A stretch of DNA of 64,000 nt. Origin: Rhodobacteraceae bacterium DSL-40. GTDB taxonomy: Bacteria > Pseudomonadota > Alphaproteobacteria > Rhodobacterales > Rhodobacteraceae. Below are positions 16,016 through 24,011 of this stretch, piece after piece (positions within the stretch are counted from its first letter, which is position 1; every line of letters begins with the position of its first letter). Made by a program: the position numbers and the translations under genes. Below the pieces are notes generated by a model that ran no database searches, had not been told where the DNA came from, and worked only from the letters and a program-made list of their open reading frames with translations. Location of the stretch: positions 124,001-188,000 of the forward strand of contig QKPN01000001.1 in assembly GCA_003258405.1 (NCBI GenBank). Reading direction: 5' to 3'.

Positions 16016-18891
16016 TCGGCCGCCGGAAGAATGCGCCGCGAGAGGGTTGCACGTGCCTCGTAATCCTCCTGCCAGTCGGTTGGACCATTGGAAAGGCTCA
16101 CCTGCACAGCAGTCACCTTGTATTCAGGGCAGTTCGTGGCCCAGTCGGAATAATCCGTGGTGATTACGTTGGCTTGGGTCTCCGGGTGATGGAAGGTCGT
16201 ATAGACCACGCCCGGAGCCACGCGCTCGGTGACATGCGCGCGCAGGCTTGTGTCGCCTCGGCGGCTGGCAAGCCGGACCCAGTCGCGGTCCTTGACCCCG
16301 CGGACTTCAGCGTCGTGGGGGTGGATCTCCAGCACGTCCTCTTCATGCCACACAACGTTGTGCGTCCGGCGCGTCTGGGCGCCGACATTGTATTGCGACA
16401 AGCTACGCCCCGTAGTCAGCAGGAGCGGGAAGCGCGGCCCGGTCTTCTCATCGGTGGGCACATATTCCGTGACGATGAACTTGCCCTTGCCGCGAACGAA
16501 ACCGTCTATGTGCATCACCGGCGAGCCGATCGGATGAGCCTCGTTGCAGGGCCACTGCACGGACCCCTCGCGCTCGAGAAGCTCGTAGTGCACTGAAGCG
16601 AAGCTCGGCGTGGTGGCTGCGATCTCGTCCATGATCTGCGAGGGGTGAGTATAGGTCCAGTTACCCCCCATCGCATTGGCGAGCATCATCGTCACTTCCC
16701 AGTCCTCATAGCCGTTCCGGGGCGCCATCACCTTGCGCACGCGGTTGATCCGCCGCTCGGCATTGGTGAACGTGCCGTTCTTCTCGAGGAAGGTGGAACC
16801 TGGGAGGAATACATGGGCGTAATGCGCCGTCTCATTCAGGAAGAGGTCATGGACGATCACGCAATCCATCGCCTCAAGCCCTGCCGAAACATGCTTCGTA
16901 TCGGGATCTGATTGCAGGATGTCTTCGCCCTGCACGTAAAGCCCCTTGAAGCTGCCTGCGACCGCGGCATCGAGCATGTTGGGAATGCGCAGACCCGGCT
17001 CGGCATCGAGCTCCACGCCCCACATCTTCTCGAAGACCGACCGTGCGGTGTCGTCAGAAACATGGCGGTAACCCGGAAATTCGTGAGGGAAGCTGCCCAT
17101 GTCGCAGGAGCCCTGCACATTGTTCTGGCCACGCAGCGGATTTACGCCCACGCCCTCGCGTCCGATATTGCCGGTCATCATCGCGAGGTTCGCGATGGCC
17201 ATCACCGTGGTCGAGCCCTGGCTGTGTTCCGTAACGCCGAGGCCATAGTAGATCGCGCCGTTGCCGCCCTTCGCATAAAGCCGTGCAGCGGCGCGCAGTT
17301 CCGCGGCCGGAACACCGGTGAGCATTTCCGTTGCCTCCGGCGCGTGGCGGGGGTCTGAAACAAACTCTGCGTAGAACTGGAATTCCTCCCAGTCGCAGCG
17401 CTCACGGATGAAGCGCTCGTCAAAAAGCCCCTCCGTCACGATGACATGCCCCAGAGCGGTCAGAACGGCGACATTGGTGCCGGGACGCAGGGCCAGATGA
17501 TGAGCTGCCTTGACATGCGGTGTCTTCACCAGATCGATCCGGCGCGGATCGATGACGATGAGTTTTGCACCCGCCCGCAGCCGCTTCTTCAACCGCGAGG
17601 CAAAGACAGGATGCCCATCGGTGGGATTGGCACCGATGATCACCACGACATCGGACTGTTCGACGCTGTCGAAATCCTGTGTGCCGGCCGAGGTGCCGAA
17701 GGTTGTCTTGAGTCCATAGCCGGTGGGGGAGTGGCAGACGCGAGCGCAGGTGTCAGTGTTGTTGTTGCCGAATATGGCGCGAATCATCTTCTGGACGAGA
17801 TAGGTCTCCTCATTGGTGCAGCGCGAGGAGGTGATGCCACCAATCGAGGCGCGGCCATGTTCGGCCTGAATGGCCCGCATCTTGCGCGCGGCGAAGGAAA
17901 TTGCCTCTTCCCAACTAACTTCCTTCCACGGGTCGTGGATATCATCTCGGATCATCGGCTTCAGGATTCGGTCGCCGTGCACTGCGTATCCGTAGGCAAA
18001 GCGCCCCTTGACGCAGGAGTGTCCGCGGTTTGCCTTGCCGTTCTTGTATGGGATCATGCGCACGACCTCGTCGCCGCGCATCTCTGCCTTGAACGAACAG
18101 CCGACGCCGCAATAGGCGCAGGTCGTCACGATGGCGCGCTCCGGCGTGCCGATCTCGATCACCGATTTTTCCTGAAGCGTCGCGGTAGGGCAGGCTTGCA
18201 CGCAGGCGCCGCAGCTCACGCAATCGCTCGAGAGGAAGTCGTCACCCGGCATTCCTGCTGCTACCCGGCTCTCGAAGCCGCGACCCGAGATCGTGAGAGC
18301 GAAGGTGCCCTGCACCTCCTCGCAGGCCCGTACGCAACGGGAGCAGACGATACACTTCGACGGATCGTAGGAGAAGTAGGGGTTGCTGTCGTCCTTGGGA
18401 ATGTAATGCGGATTGGCTTCGCCGTTCTGGCGCGGCGTGAAATGCTGCTCCACCGCGTCATAGCGGACTTCACGCAGGCCAACGGCGCCTGCCATGTCCT
18501 GAAGTTCGCAATCTCCATTCGCCGAACAGGTGAGACAGTCGAGCGGATGGTCGGAGATGTAGAGCTCCATCACGCCGCGGCGCAGCTTCTTGATCTTTTC
18601 GGTCTGGGTGCGGACGACCATTCCCTCTGCCACTGGCGTTGTGCAGGAGGCCGGCGCGCCGCGTCGGCCCGTTATCTCGACGACACACAGGCGGCAGGAG
18701 CCGAAAGCCTCGAGATTGTCGGAAGCACAGAGTTTCGGGATCTGGATCCCGGCGATTGCCGAGGCGCGCATGACGGACGTGCCTTCCGGCACTGTGACCT
18801 CAAGGCCGTCGATGGTTAGCGTGACCAGAGTTTCGGAGTGAACCGGCGGTGTGCCGAAATCCGCGTCTTCGGGGAGGATGAAGTCTTTCAT
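16012..18891 (-). CDS. fdsA: NAD-dependent formate dehydrogenase, alpha (catalytic) subunit
   Basis: 959-residue molybdenum subunit that oxidises formate to CO2. The N terminus is a ferredoxin-like [2Fe-2S] domain (CASDNLEAFGSCRLC and a later Cys). A His/Cys [4Fe-4S] site (DCLTCSANGDC) and two ferredoxin-type [4Fe-4S] clusters (CIVCSRCVRAC; CVSCGACVQAC) follow. CAYCGVGCSFK binds the cluster next to the bis-MGD. CARVCHSPTGYGL carries the Mo-ligating Cys with the catalytic His beside it, so this is a cysteine rather than a selenocysteine enzyme. ATG 18891 is preceded by GGAGG and overlaps the fdsB stop as ATGA. Confidence 0.97.
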   Translation of the reverse strand: MKDFILPEDADFGTPPVHSETLVTLTIDGLEVTVPEGTSVMRASAIAGIQIPKLCASDNLEAFGSCRLCVVEITGRRGAPASCTTPVAEGMVVRTQTEKIKKLRRGVMELYISDHPLDCLTCSANGDCELQDMAGAVGLREVRYDAVEQHFTPRQNGEANPHYIPKDDSNPYFSYDPSKCIVCSRCVRACEEVQGTFALTISGRGFESRVAAGMPGDDFLSSDCVSCGACVQACPTATLQEKSVIEIGTPERAIVTTCAYCGVGCSFKAEMRGDEVVRMIPYKNGKANRGHSCVKGRFAYGYAVHGDRILKPMIRDDIHDPWKEVSWEEAISFAARKMRAIQAEHGRASIGGITSSRCTNEETYLVQKMIRAIFGNNNTDTCARVCHSPTGYGLKTTFGTSAGTQDFDSVEQSDVVVIIGANPTDGHPVFASRLKKRLRAGAKLIVIDPRRIDLVKTPHVKAAHHLALRPGTNVAVLTALGHVIVTEGLFDERFIRERCDWEEFQFYAEFVSDPRHAPEATEMLTGVPAAELRAAARLYAKGGNGAIYYGLGVTEHSQGSTTVMAIANLAMMTGNIGREGVGVNPLRGQNNVQGSCDMGSFPHEFPGYRHVSDDTARSVFEKMWGVELDAEPGLRIPNMLDAAVAGSFKGLYVQGEDILQSDPDTKHVSAGLEAMDCVIVHDLFLNETAHYAHVFLPGSTFLEKNGTFTNAERRINRVRKVMAPRNGYEDWEVTMMLANAMGGNWTYTHPSQIMDEIAATTPSFASVHYELLEREGSVQWPCNEAHPIGSPVMHIDGFVRGKGKFIVTEYVPTDEKTGPRFPLLLTTGRSLSQYNVGAQTRRTHNVVWHEEDVLEIHPHDAEVRGVKDRDWVRLASRRGDTSLRAHVTERVAPGVVYTTFHHPETQANVITTDYSDWATNCPEYKVTAVQVSLSNGPTDWQEDYEARATLSRRILPAAE

Positions 18892-20420
18892 TCTGCTGCC
18901 TCCTGCCGGGTGGCGTTGAAATCGTCCGGGAAATGACTCACGGCGCTCATGACCGGATAGGGGGTGAAGCCGCCTAGGGCACAGAGCGAGCCGTCTCGCA
19001 TCGTTTCGCAGAGATCGGTGAGCAGTTCGAGCGCACCAGGCTCGCCCGATGCAATCCGGTCCACCGTCTCCATACCTCGTACTGCTCCCAAGCGGCAGGG
19101 CGTGCATTTTCCGCAGCTTTCAACGGCGCAGAACTCGAGTGCGAAGCGCGCCATCTTCAGCATGTCGGCGTTGTCGTCAAAGACCACGATGCCTGCATGG
19201 CCGATGAGTCCGCCCTCTCCGTCAAATTCCTCATAGCCGAAGGGCGTGTCAAACTTATCGCGCGGGAAGTAGGCGCCGAGCGGCCCGCCCACCTGCACGG
19301 CCTTGACAGGGCGTCCCGTGAAGGTGCCGCCCGCGACCTCGTCCACGAGCGCGCCGAGTGACATGCCGAAAGCCGTCTCGAACAGGCCGCCGTATTTCAC
19401 GTTGCCGGCAATCTGGATCGGAATCGTGCCGCGTGATCGGCCGAGCCCGAAATCGCGGTAGTGCCCTGCACCCTTCTCGAAAATGACGGGCACCGTTGCG
19501 AGAGAGATCACATTGTTGATGACGGTTGGGCGTCCGAAGAGCCCTTGGATGGCGGGCAGCGGCGGCTTTGCCCGTACTACACCGCGCTTGCCTTCAAGCG
19601 AATTAAGAAGGCTCGTCTCCTCGCCGCAGACATAGGCCCCGGCTCCAACGCGAACCTCCATGTCGAAGGCATGATGCGATCCGAGTACGGACGGCCCGAG
19701 GAGCCCAGCATGCCTGGCGAGCTCGATTGCCCGTTGCATCACCTCGATCGCGTCCGGGTATTCCGAACGGATATAGACATAGCCCTTCGTTGCCCCAACA
19801 CCGATCCCCGCAATCGTCATGCCCTCGATGAGCGTGAACGGATCGCCCTCCATGATCATCCGGTCGGCGAAGGTGCCGCTATCACCTTCATCGGCGTTGC
19901 AGACGATGTATTTCTGCGCGGCGGGTGTGTCGTGAACAGTCTTCCACTTGATACCGGTCGGGAAGCCCGCACCGCCGCGGCCACGCAGGCCGCTGGTCGT
20001 CACCTCCTCCACAATCTCCGCAGATGTCATCTCGAGGGCTGCGCGCAGGCCGGCAATGCCACCATGCGCTTCGTAATCCGCAAGCGAGAGTGGATCGATC
20101 AGACCGCAGCGCGCGAAGGTAAGACGAGTCTGGCGCGCGAAGAACGGTATGGTCTCGACGGCCCCGAGAGCGAGAGGGTGCCGATGAAACTCTGCCTCGA
20201 AAAGGCTCTTCACGTCTGTGGCTGTCACCGGACCAAAGGCCGTGCGCCCGGCTGATGTTTCGACCTCTACAAGCGGTTCGAGCCAGACCATGCCGCGCGT
20301 TCCGTTGCGCACGAGCGTGATGTCCAGACCGCGCGCCGCGGCTTCGGCAGTGATGGCATTCGCCACCTCGTCAGCACCGAGCGCCTTGGCGGCAGCGTCG
20401 CGGGGAACGAAGATCTTCAT
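18888..20420 (-). CDS. fdsB: NAD-dependent formate dehydrogenase, beta subunit (NuoF-like)
   Basis: 510-residue diaphorase subunit that carries FMN, a [4Fe-4S] cluster and the NAD+ site, passing formate electrons to NAD+. The first 120 residues are a thioredoxin-like domain. The remainder resembles NuoF: GLRGRGGAGFPTGIKW (FMN and NADH binding), CNADEGDSGTFADR, AYVCGEETSLLNSLEG and the cluster ligands CGKCTPCRLG plus a downstream Cys. ATG 20420 is the start; upstream codons belong to fdsG. It overlaps fdsG by 4 bp and fdsA by 4 bp. Confidence 0.97.
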   Translation of the reverse strand: MKIFVPRDAAAKALGADEVANAITAEAAARGLDITLVRNGTRGMVWLEPLVEVETSAGRTAFGPVTATDVKSLFEAEFHRHPLALGAVETIPFFARQTRLTFARCGLIDPLSLADYEAHGGIAGLRAALEMTSAEIVEEVTTSGLRGRGGAGFPTGIKWKTVHDTPAAQKYIVCNADEGDSGTFADRMIMEGDPFTLIEGMTIAGIGVGATKGYVYIRSEYPDAIEVMQRAIELARHAGLLGPSVLGSHHAFDMEVRVGAGAYVCGEETSLLNSLEGKRGVVRAKPPLPAIQGLFGRPTVINNVISLATVPVIFEKGAGHYRDFGLGRSRGTIPIQIAGNVKYGGLFETAFGMSLGALVDEVAGGTFTGRPVKAVQVGGPLGAYFPRDKFDTPFGYEEFDGEGGLIGHAGIVVFDDNADMLKMARFALEFCAVESCGKCTPCRLGAVRGMETVDRIASGEPGALELLTDLCETMRDGSLCALGGFTPYPVMSAVSHFPDDFNATRQEAAE

Positions 20421-20896
20421 GCGCGAGCCTCCCCGACCAGGGTCTCGATTCGATCGGCATCGAGCCGTCCGTGCAGCTTGCCGTCGACCATTGCCGCTGG
20501 ACCGCAGGCACAGAGCCCCAGACAATAGACCGGCTCGACCGTTACCGCGCCATCGGGCGTCGTTTCATGCCAAGTCACCCCGAGCCGTGAAAGCGCGGCT
20601 TCCGCAACTGCATTGCCTCCCGACGCCTGACATGCCTCGGCGCGGCAGATTTTAACCACGTGCCGACCTGCGGCGTGCTCCCGGAAATCGTGATAGAAGC
20701 TCGTCACCCCGTGGATGTCGGCCCGGCTGATGTTGAGCGCGCGCGCAATCTGCGGCAGCGCTGCATCCGGCACATGACCGAATTCGGCCTGAATTGCGTG
20801 AAGTATTGGCAAGAGGGGACCTTCAAGCCCCTCATGCTCCACAATGATCTCGGACACACGCTGTGCCAACGCAGAGGCTGCGCTGTTCTCGGCCAT
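20417..20896 (-). CDS. fdsG: NAD-dependent formate dehydrogenase, gamma subunit (NuoE-like)
   Basis: 159-residue [2Fe-2S] protein of the NuoE type that completes the electron path in the FdsABG complex. HGVTSFYHDFREHAAGRHVVKICRA-like segments lead into the cluster ligands: CRAEAC, then CLGLCACGPA with two more cysteines. It is the first structural gene of the operon. The ATG at 20896 lies 76 bp downstream of a perfect LysR-type operator. Confidence 0.96.
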   Translation of the reverse strand: MAENSAASALAQRVSEIIVEHEGLEGPLLPILHAIQAEFGHVPDAALPQIARALNISRADIHGVTSFYHDFREHAAGRHVVKICRAEACQASGGNAVAEAALSRLGVTWHETTPDGAVTVEPVYCLGLCACGPAAMVDGKLHGRLDADRIETLVGEARA

Positions 20897-20971
20897 GAAA
20901 GGTCGCTCCCAAGTTTCTTGCCACAGGAATGAACCTGGTTGGGCGTGGAATCAATATCGAATTTTCGTTGC

Positions 20972-20992
20972 TTGATAGATCACGTCTATCAA
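20972..20992 (-). promoter_or_regulatory. LysR-type operator for the formate dehydrogenase operon
   Basis: TTGATAGA-N5-TCTATCAA is a perfect 8-bp inverted repeat containing an ATA-type T-N11-A LysR box. It overlaps the stop codon of the LysR gene and lies 76 bp upstream of fdsG, exactly where an FdsR-like activator should bind. Confidence 0.7.
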
Positions 20993-21873
20993 TCGTCTGC
21001 CATGCGCCGTGCCATCTGCAGAAGGGTCCGAAGGACTGGCGAGCGTGGTTCGCGCTCCGGAGCAATGAAGCCGACCGCCTGAAGAGCGTCCGGCTCTCCG
21101 ATCGGAATGGCCGCAAGCGGTGCGTCGGCAAGGAAGATATCCGCTGCCTTGAGCGGAAGGATCGTAGCCCAGTCGCCTTGCAGAACGTGGCTCACCAGGA
21201 CGATGACGGAGTTGGTCTCGACCGCTGGCACCACCGGGTTGCCGTTCTCGTGCAGATGGCGGGCAATGATGCGCCGGTTTTGCATATCCGGCGTCAGAAG
21301 GCAGAGTGGCAGACTCCCAAGCTCGCTCCAAGCAACGCTCTGCCGATCTGCAAGTGGTTCACCTTTGCGAACTACCAGCACATAGCGCTCGGAATAAAGG
21401 GGAACCGTCACAACGCGGCCGAGCGGCTCGTTGTCGAGGTAGGTGATGCCTGCATCGATCCGGAGATTGTCGAGTAATTCAAGGATCTCGCCGGAATTCC
21501 GCGACAAGATTGTGAAACGCACGTTGGGGTGCGCCCGGGCAAAGCTCGCTGTTAGTCGGGACACTGTAGTGAGAGCGGTAGGAATAACGGCAAGCCTCAG
21601 GTTTCCTGAAAGCCCGAGCCGCGTTGCGCGGATCTCCTCGCGCATGGTGCGCGTATCGCCGACGATCCGCCGTGCCCAATCAAGTACGCGTTTGCCTTCT
21701 GGCGTAAGACCGCGATAGCGCGAGCCGCGCATGACGAGTGTGACCCCGAGATGCTCCTCGAGTTGCTTTATGGCGGAGGAAAGCGTCGGTTGTGTCACAC
21801 CGCAAGCTTCGGCCGCCTTGCCAAAATGCTCCTCCGTCGCGAGCGCGATGAACATCTCGAGCTTGTCAATCAT
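20989..21873 (-). CDS. LysR family regulator, probable fds regulator
   Basis: 294-residue LysR-type protein. The N-terminal winged helix reads LEMFIALATEEHFGKAAEACGVTQPTLSSAIKQLEEHLG, and an effector domain with two Rossmann-like lobes follows. LysR genes upstream of fds operons (FdsR, formerly called CbbR-like) control formate dehydrogenase in other proteobacteria. This one is transcribed in the same direction as fdsGBA-fdhD-fdsD with only 92 bp between, and that gap holds an operator, so autonomous control of the operon is likely. The effector (probably formate) is inferred from context. Confidence 0.88.
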   Translation of the reverse strand: MIDKLEMFIALATEEHFGKAAEACGVTQPTLSSAIKQLEEHLGVTLVMRGSRYRGLTPEGKRVLDWARRIVGDTRTMREEIRATRLGLSGNLRLAVIPTALTTVSRLTASFARAHPNVRFTILSRNSGEILELLDNLRIDAGITYLDNEPLGRVVTVPLYSERYVLVVRKGEPLADRQSVAWSELGSLPLCLLTPDMQNRRIIARHLHENGNPVVPAVETNSVIVLVSHVLQGDWATILPLKAADIFLADAPLAAIPIGEPDALQAVGFIAPEREPRSPVLRTLLQMARRMADD

Positions 21874-21939
21874 GCTGCCGGATTGCCTTTCTCTGCCACA
21901 CTGAGATGCAAGTGCCCAAAATCTCTTCGCCGCATCAGC

Positions 21940-22953
21940 TTAGACTGCGCCGGGAAGTTCGATCGTCGACAGGAAATGCTGTGCATGCTCGAAGAAGACA
22001 GCTGGGGCGAAGCCAAGATTGCCGCTTGCCGCCACCATCAGCGCGAAGCGATTGAGCGGCAGCCCGGGATCTTCGAGCCTGCGGAACCGAAGCGCCCCCG
22101 AGGCGATTTCCGCCTCGGCGCCGATTGGCGTCATGACCGAAACGTAGTGACCACTCCGGGCAAGTTCCACAAGCATCCGGATCGAGTCTGCCTCCACCAG
22201 TGGAGGCAGAGCCGGAACGGTCTGCAGAAGGAATGGCTCGATCACTTCACGGATCGAGATTTCCGGCTTCGCGACTGCCATGGGATAGCCGATGCAGTCT
22301 GCTATGGTGAGATTGGGGATCGAGGCAAGTGGGTGGTCAGGCGACATGATCGCGCCAATTCGAACGTCCCGCCGCAGCGCAACCTCGATCTTCGGTGGCG
22401 TGCGTGAAATGAATCCAAATCCGATGTCGACACGCCTGGCCGCAAGCCGAGCCGTTACCTCGGAGGCTGGCGTGACCGCCACGTCGAGGTGAATTCGCGG
22501 GTGGCGCTTCCCGAACTCCGCAATGAGCCGCGGCAGGAACGAGAGGCCGACGCTCTCGATCGTCGCAATCCGCACCCGGCCCGTGCGCAGCCCGCGGAGC
22601 ATGTCGAGTTCCGAGATCGCGGTCTCGATCGGGATCGCGAGACGCCGCGTGTGACGGTAGAGGATCTCGCCCGCAGGGGCGAGTTTCAGCCGCCGGGCCT
22701 CACGCTCGAACAGCGGCAGACCCAGCGCGTCCTCGAGATGCGCGATTTGCCGCGATACGGCGGAGGAGGCAACATTCAGCCGCCGGGCGGCCTCGCGGAT
22801 CGAGAGATGTTCGGCAACGGCATTGAAATAGATCAAGGACGGCTGGTGAAACACGCGCGCGAGCAGCGCGGGCGAGAGCGCGGACTTCCGCGGCCGCGCA
22901 TCTTCGTCTGAGCCGGAAGCGGGGGCGTCCGGGGCCGCGTCCTGCCCTGCCAT
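21940..22953 (-). CDS. LysR family regulator, divergent from purine hydroxylase genes
   Basis: 337-residue LysR-type regulator with an unusual Ala/Asp/Arg-rich N-terminal extension of about 40 residues before the winged helix (YFNAVAEHLSIREAARRLNVASSAVSRQIAHLEDALG). The effector domain starts at GRVRIATIESVGLSFLPRLI. ATG 22953 is chosen; an outer start at 22995 is possible. It diverges from the molybdenum hydroxylase genes across 221 bp that contain a T-N11-A palindrome, so it probably controls them. It is also tandem to the fds LysR gene, 66 bp apart. Confidence 0.88.
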   Translation of the reverse strand: MAGQDAAPDAPASGSDEDARPRKSALSPALLARVFHQPSLIYFNAVAEHLSIREAARRLNVASSAVSRQIAHLEDALGLPLFEREARRLKLAPAGEILYRHTRRLAIPIETAISELDMLRGLRTGRVRIATIESVGLSFLPRLIAEFGKRHPRIHLDVAVTPASEVTARLAARRVDIGFGFISRTPPKIEVALRRDVRIGAIMSPDHPLASIPNLTIADCIGYPMAVAKPEISIREVIEPFLLQTVPALPPLVEADSIRMLVELARSGHYVSVMTPIGAEAEIASGALRFRRLEDPGLPLNRFALMVAASGNLGFAPAVFFEHAQHFLSTIELPGAV

Positions 22954-23007
22954 CGTGCAACCTCGTGCTTTGGGGTGTTGCCGTTCCGGCAGCATAGCGC
23001 TCTCCCA

Positions 23008-23020
23008 TTGAATGTTTCAA
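23008..23020. promoter_or_regulatory. candidate LysR box between the divergent regulator and hydroxylase genes
   Basis: TTGAA-TGT-TTCAA is a perfect 5-bp inverted repeat with T and A exactly 11 bases apart, the LysR consensus spacing. It lies 54 bp upstream of the LysR start and 154 bp upstream of the FAD-subunit start. Confidence 0.45.
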
Positions 23021-23174
23021 CTTTTCATCATCGGCCTAGACTGGGCGGAAGAATGTTTCCGGGAGGATGGTTGTGGATGCCGGCTGAATTGCCGGGGGTA
23101 TGAGGAATGCTGTGCATGAGGATTGGGTGTGAGGGAGGTCGCTGGGCACTCCGGCGCCGCCGGGAGGTCAGACC

Positions 23175-24011
23175 ATGGATCTGACCTCGATCGAGGCGGT
23201 CGAACGGCCCGAAGGAGATGCGGCTATCGCCGCACGGATGGGTTGCTTCGGTGACGGGGATGCGTGGCTTGCCGGCGGAACCTGGCTCTTTTCCGAACCA
23301 CAACCACAGCTCCGACGGCTGATTGACCTGGCTGCTGCGGGCTGGCCGCCGATTTCGGCGGACGCAGAGGGGCTATCCATAGCCGCGACCTGTACCATTG
23401 CAGAGCTCGATCGGTTCGAGGCGCCCGGCACATGGCAGGCCTCGCATCTCATCGGGAAATGTTGCCGCGCTTTTCTTGCCTCGTTTAAGATCTGGAATGT
23501 GGCGACGGTCGGGGGCAATCTTTGCATGTCGCTTCCGGCGGGTCCGATGATCTCGCTCACAACGGCGCTTGATGGTTTGTGCGAAATCCTCGGCCCGAGT
23601 GGTTCTTCACGAAAAGTGCCGGCGCTCGATTTCGTGCATGGTCCGCTTGAAAATGCGCTTGAGCCGGGTGAGATCCTGCGCGGTGTCTACATACCCGCCG
23701 CGTCGCTCATGCGGCCCGCAGCATTCCGCCGCATCTCACTTTCGCCCATGGGACGCACTGGTGCATTGGTGATCGGCACGCGGGCGCCGGACGGCGGGTT
23801 CGATCTTACTGTGACCGGGGCCACCCGCCGCCCGGTCCGTGTCGCTTTCTCCTATGCGCCGGGGCTGACGGCGCTGCGGGCAATGATCGACGTCGCGATT
23901 CCGCCGGACCTCTGGCACGATGACATACATGGTCGCCCCGAGTGGCGGCGACACATGGTGATGCAGTTTGCAGCCGAGATCGTGGCAGAGCTTTCGGAGG
24001 GCGCCGCATGA
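23175..24011 (+). CDS. molybdenum hydroxylase FAD-binding subunit (YgfM/CoxM-like)
   Basis: 278-residue FAD subunit of a xanthine-dehydrogenase-family enzyme. DAWLAGGTWLFSEPQP is the first flavin loop. ASFKIWNVATVGGNLCMSLPAGPMI is the second, matching the family TxGGNLxxxxPxxD region with substitutions. A C-terminal CO_deh_flav_C-like portion follows. It is short of the FeS domain that fused XdhA subunits carry, since that domain is on the next protein. GGAGG precedes the ATG. Its stop overlaps the next start as ATGA. Confidence 0.86.
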   Translation: MDLTSIEAVERPEGDAAIAARMGCFGDGDAWLAGGTWLFSEPQPQLRRLIDLAAAGWPPISADAEGLSIAATCTIAELDRFEAPGTWQASHLIGKCCRAFLASFKIWNVATVGGNLCMSLPAGPMISLTTALDGLCEILGPSGSSRKVPALDFVHGPLENALEPGEILRGVYIPAASLMRPAAFRRISLSPMGRTGALVIGTRAPDGGFDLTVTGATRRPVRVAFSYAPGLTALRAMIDVAIPPDLWHDDIHGRPEWRRHMVMQFAAEIVAELSEGAA

